This document shows positions 61,216 to 64,000 of a DNA stretch of 64,000 nucleotides, in pieces. The notes beneath the pieces were generated by a model. That model saw nothing but the letters and a program-made list of their open reading frames with translations. It did no database searches and was not told the origin of the DNA. The first letter of the stretch is position 1. Every line of letters begins with the position of its first letter. The DNA comes from Flavobacterium sp. LC2016-12 (GTDB lineage: Bacteria; Bacteroidota; Bacteroidia; Flavobacteriales; Flavobacteriaceae). The stretch lies in NCBI RefSeq assembly GCF_015351595.1, contig NZ_JADKPT010000001.1, positions 806,001 through 870,000 on the forward strand. Reading direction: 5' to 3'. The position numbers and the translations under genes are program-made.

Positions 61216-61734
61216 GTGAAGTATCAAAATTTAAAAATTATTAATCTGCTCATAATTATGCTGTTGTTCTTTCCTTTTAAAGGAAATAGTCAAAATACAC
61301 AAGATATTATGGAAACCATAATTACATCTGGTAGTAATGCAACAGGAAGTTCTGGTTCTGTAACTTATTCAATTGGCCAGGTATTCTATACTTATATAGG
61401 AGTACAAACAGTTTATAATGTAGCTCAGGGTATACAGCATCAGGAAAATGATGAAAGTCTTGGTACACCAGAAATTGAAAAACCTACAACAGAAATATTT
61501 GTTTTCCCAAACCCAACGGCAGATTTTGTCAATATAAGTATGAAAGGCGATGAGCTGGAAGCCGCAAATAGATCCTATCGTCTATATGACTTACAAGGCA
61601 GGCTTTTGAAGCAAAATGTAATTACTCAAGCTGAAACCCAGATTAGCTTAAACAACTTTAGTTCATCCCTTTATGTACTTACGGTATATGTGGATAACAA
61701 ACTTTATAAATCTTTTAAAATATTAAAAAAATAA
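61216..61734 (+). CDS. Small T9SS type A sorting-domain protein
   Basis: A 172-residue exported protein. It begins with GTG; the first 26 residues (MKYQNLKIINLLIIMLLFFP to GNSQ) form a full signal peptide with basic start, which a later ATG at 61258 would truncate. Residues 27-85 are a short Ser/Gly/Thr-rich region (SGSNATGSSGSVTYSIGQVF), and 90-172 are a type A T9SS sorting domain: FVFPNPTADFVNISM, YRLYDLQGRLLKQ, SSLYVLTVYVDNKLYKSFKI. Proteins of this small type often act as partners for secreted complexes. The next gene starts 4 bases after the stop. Confidence 0.82.
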   Translation: MKYQNLKIINLLIIMLLFFPFKGNSQNTQDIMETIITSGSNATGSSGSVTYSIGQVFYTYIGVQTVYNVAQGIQHQENDESLGTPEIEKPTTEIFVFPNPTADFVNISMKGDELEAANRSYRLYDLQGRLLKQNVITQAETQISLNNFSSSLYVLTVYVDNKLYKSFKILKK

Positions 61735-61738
61735 TATA

Positions 61739-62476
61739 ATGAAAATTGCACTTACGATACTTTTATTTTTGACTTTTACCTTTACAGTACTTGCTCAAGC
61801 ACCTGAAAAAATGAGTTATCAGGCAATTATTCGCGCACAAGATAATAGTCTGATCATGAATTCGAGAATTAGCCTTAAAGTTATTATACATCAAAGTACT
61901 GTTAACGGAACAACTGTATATCAGGAAACGCATTCTCCTACTACAAATAACAATGGTTTAGTTTCTCTTGAAATTGGAACGGGAACTGTTTCTATAGGTA
62001 ATTTTAGTAAAATAGCCTGGGATAAAGGCCCTTATTTTATAGAAACGCAAGTTGATGTAAAGGGTGGTGCGAATTATAATATTACCGGAGTTACACAGCT
62101 TTTGAGTGTGCCATATGCCTTACATGCAAAAACAGCCGACAGATTAACCGGAGGGGTAACTACTCCAATTACCAAAGCTAACGTTATTTCATTCACTTCT
62201 TCAAGAAACATTGCTGCTGCGGATGTAAATAATACAATAGAGTGTACAACATCAGCCACATTAACATTAACCGCCAATTTTAGTAGTATGCTAATAGGGG
62301 AGACTATTAATTTAGAAGCCCATAACGGTGCTGTATTGACCATACTAGCCCCTTCAGGAGTGTCAATTAACTACAAAGCAAATGGTAGTGCAAAGTTTAC
62401 CAGTGTTTCTGGAAACGTAAGGTTTGGCTTTCTTAGAAAAACGGGCACAAATTCCTATATTATATCTGGACAATGA
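61739..62476 (+). CDS. Exported protein with Bacteroidota surface-protein head domain
   Basis: A 245-residue protein with a signal peptide (1-20, ending LAQ). The next 120 residues are a conserved Bacteroidota module: PEKMSYQAIIRAQDNSLIMN, GTTVYQETHSPTTNNNGLVS, GPYFIETQVDVKGGANYNIT and QLLSVPYALHAKTADR. I know it as a frequent N-terminal part of large surface or fibre-like proteins, but without a defined activity. The C-terminal 90 residues (about 160-245) are a beta-rich module with INLEAHNGAVLTILAPSG. It overlaps the next gene in ATGA, so the two are translated together. Confidence 0.75.
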   Translation: MKIALTILLFLTFTFTVLAQAPEKMSYQAIIRAQDNSLIMNSRISLKVIIHQSTVNGTTVYQETHSPTTNNNGLVSLEIGTGTVSIGNFSKIAWDKGPYFIETQVDVKGGANYNITGVTQLLSVPYALHAKTADRLTGGVTTPITKANVISFTSSRNIAAADVNNTIECTTSATLTLTANFSSMLIGETINLEAHNGAVLTILAPSGVSINYKANGSAKFTSVSGNVRFGFLRKTGTNSYIISGQ

Positions 62477-64000
62477 AACATTTAATATTTTTTTTACTCT
62501 TTTCAACTATAGTTTTTTCACAAAACTATCATTATGCTATTGACGATGCTCCCGTAAAAACTCCAGAAATACCATCGGGAGTAAATAATCAATTGGAAGA
62601 AATTAAATATTTTGAAGCTTTTTTGTTACCAATTGCTCAAAAAGCAAGTATTCAGGCGGCTTTAGACTTGCATGGTGCTGTACGATTAGAAAAAGGGGAT
62701 TATTCAGGAGTAGATATTGTCATGAAAAGCAATCAAAGGCTTTATGGTTATCCATCATTAACCAAAGTATCTAATATTACAATAACAGCCGGAAGTACAG
62801 GAGTGGTTTTAGAAAACTTACTTCCACAAGATAAAACGATAACGCTTCAGGCAGGAGGAGTAATTTCTAATTGTACTTTTAAATCTATAAAATGGGCAAC
62901 TTTAAAGGCAACAAATGCAACGTTTACAAATAATACCTTTATAAATTACGGTGGTAATATTTTAATAGATTGTAGCCAGTCTGGTTATTTTAGAAATAAT
63001 AAATTTATAAAACACCAATCAGGAGGGTTAACGACGGTTTTGACTATGAAAGGAAATACCGCAACTCCTAGTTATGGTAATGTGAATTTGCACACCAATT
63101 TTCTAACACCTCATGGAGATACAAGCGAGCTGAATAATTTAGTATCGGCTACTTTTGTTGGTATTGATGCAGAAGGCTGGAATCTTACAGGAGACGGAAC
63201 CAAAGCTATGTTTAAGGCGAGTAATATGGGCAATGTTAAAATAACAGATTTAGGAGGTGGTAACTCATATTCTGCTGTTCGAACCGGAGCTTATGATATC
63301 GATGCTGCCAATGTATCTATATTAAATAAAAAACTTTCTACAGAATTTGATGTAATATCGCCGAGAACTAACATGATAATGATTGCTGCTTTAGGGGGAT
63401 ATAAAAGAGGGAGCGGAACAGTTACCGGGTATGATCTCTTGGGAAATTTAGATAATACCAACACTCTAAAATATAATAATGTTGAGCAAACTACTGCTAT
63501 AACTAATACAACAATAGTTTCAAATCTTAGTGCTTCTATTCTGGGAAATAAATACACGCCCTGGAGCCGACCTGCATGGGAAACATTACCGGATCCGACA
63601 GGTGCAAATTGGAGATCTGACAGAGTAGGTAAACCAGATAGTACAACTTATATTCAGAATTTAATAAATACAAATGGAGTCGCACAACTTCCTGAGGGTG
63701 TCTATTATATTAGTTCTACTTTAAAAGTCCCTCTTGACAGAGCTCATGGAATTATGGGTAAGGGTACAGGAAAAACTTCCATAGTAGGTTTGAAAGATGA
63801 TTTTCCTTTAATAACGCTTACGGGTGGTCAGGACGATAATTTTGTATTGGCACATTTGACGCTGCAAGGCGGCAGTGTAGGTGTTTATTCATCACAAAAC
63901 TTTGGTACACAGCATATGAGTTTTGTATGGTTAAAATATGTAGTATTTAGAGATCAGAATTATGGCTTTCAGTTAGATAAAATGATGGGCTTTGATAATA
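62473..64000 (+). CDS. Exported pectate-lyase-like beta-helix protein (cut by the window end)
   Basis: An open frame from the ATG at 62473 (overlapping the previous stop by four bases) to the end of the window, at least 509 residues. A signal peptide (residues 1-17, FSTIVFSQ) comes first. The body shows two regions of right-handed beta-helix character: short strands like GVVLENLLPQDKTITLQAGG and TNNTFINYGGNILIDC, then, after a linker with TPWSRPAWETLPDPTGANWR, a motif typical of pectate-lyase-3 and glycan-binding spike proteins (NGVAQLPEGVYYISSTLKVP, GKGTGKTSIVGL). A role in polysaccharide binding or cleavage is possible; no catalytic residues can be assigned. Confidence 0.75.
   Translation, partial: MKHLIFFLLFSTIVFSQNYHYAIDDAPVKTPEIPSGVNNQLEEIKYFEAFLLPIAQKASIQAALDLHGAVRLEKGDYSGVDIVMKSNQRLYGYPSLTKVSNITITAGSTGVVLENLLPQDKTITLQAGGVISNCTFKSIKWATLKATNATFTNNTFINYGGNILIDCSQSGYFRNNKFIKHQSGGLTTVLTMKGNTATPSYGNVNLHTNFLTPHGDTSELNNLVSATFVGIDAEGWNLTGDGTKAMFKASNMGNVKITDLGGGNSYSAVRTGAYDIDAANVSILNKKLSTEFDVISPRTNMIMIAALGGYKRGSGTVTGYDLLGNLDNTNTLKYNNVEQTTAITNTTIVSNLSASILGNKYTPWSRPAWETLPDPTGANWRSDRVGKPDSTTYIQNLINTNGVAQLPEGVYYISSTLKVPLDRAHGIMGKGTGKTSIVGLKDDFPLITLTGGQDDNFVLAHLTLQGGSVGVYSSQNFGTQHMSFVWLKYVVFRDQNYGFQLDKMMGFDN

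Overview
The window is AT-rich DNA from a member of the Bacteroidota, most likely a Flavobacterium. The evidence is type IX secretion (T9SS) sorting domains, a SprB-type giant adhesin followed by a PorP/SprF partner, a SusC/SusD pair, Bacteroidota promoters (TAnnTTTG at -7, TTG at -33) and short intergenic repeats of flavobacterial style. No rRNA, tRNA, CRISPR array, transposase or phage module was seen.

Layout. 1-4 kb: the end of a T9SS cargo gene, a secreted tailspike-like protein and small exported proteins. 4.2-23.9 kb: a surface-adhesin operon made of a 5589-residue repeat protein with a type B T9SS C-terminus, a PorP/SprF-family outer-membrane protein and a TPR/PD40/OmpA protein. 24.2-26.9 kb: mreB and a convergent methyltransferase. 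27.2-32.2 kb: a SusC/SusD uptake pair behind a long leader with a palindromic operator, an 8-codon Met-Lys-Lys-Arg-Met-Cys-Cys-Lys ORF and a strong hairpin. 32.3-33.9 kb: a TetR regulator, thioesterase and NTF2-like protein with two matching TetR-type operators. 35.4-39.1 kb: the oxidative pentose phosphate operon gnd-zwf-pgl. 39.5-43.2 kb: exported proteins, a PL14-like lipoprotein and an MFS transporter. 43.3-47.3 kb: a probable lipid-related group (SDR, small Cys-containing ORF, PhyH dioxygenase, CDP-alcohol phosphotransferase, GtrA, DUF4833-like protein). 47.3-50 kb: an L,D-transpeptidase-like protein and small proteins. 50.2-60.4 kb: a compact biosynthetic operon on the minus strand, A-PCP-KS-AT-ACP then C-A-PCP-TE then a phosphopantetheinyl transferase. 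61.2-64 kb: a second group of exported proteins, ending in a beta-helix protein cut by the window edge.

How the parts work together. The adhesin carries a T9SS sorting domain and is followed by the usual outer-membrane partner, so it is probably secreted and moved on or held at the surface. The hybrid PKS/NRPS operon appears self-contained for chain assembly: it has its own carrier-protein activator and a terminal thioesterase, and lacks ketoreductase, tailoring and export genes. I infer a small amino acid-beta-keto-amino acid product. The SusCD leader suggests control by both a DNA-binding repressor and cysteine-codon translation, which points to sulfur nutrition; this is inference. Several starts were moved downstream from TTG extensions to ATG codons that begin signal peptides or conserved domains (21031, 27616, 39085, 39545, 60369).
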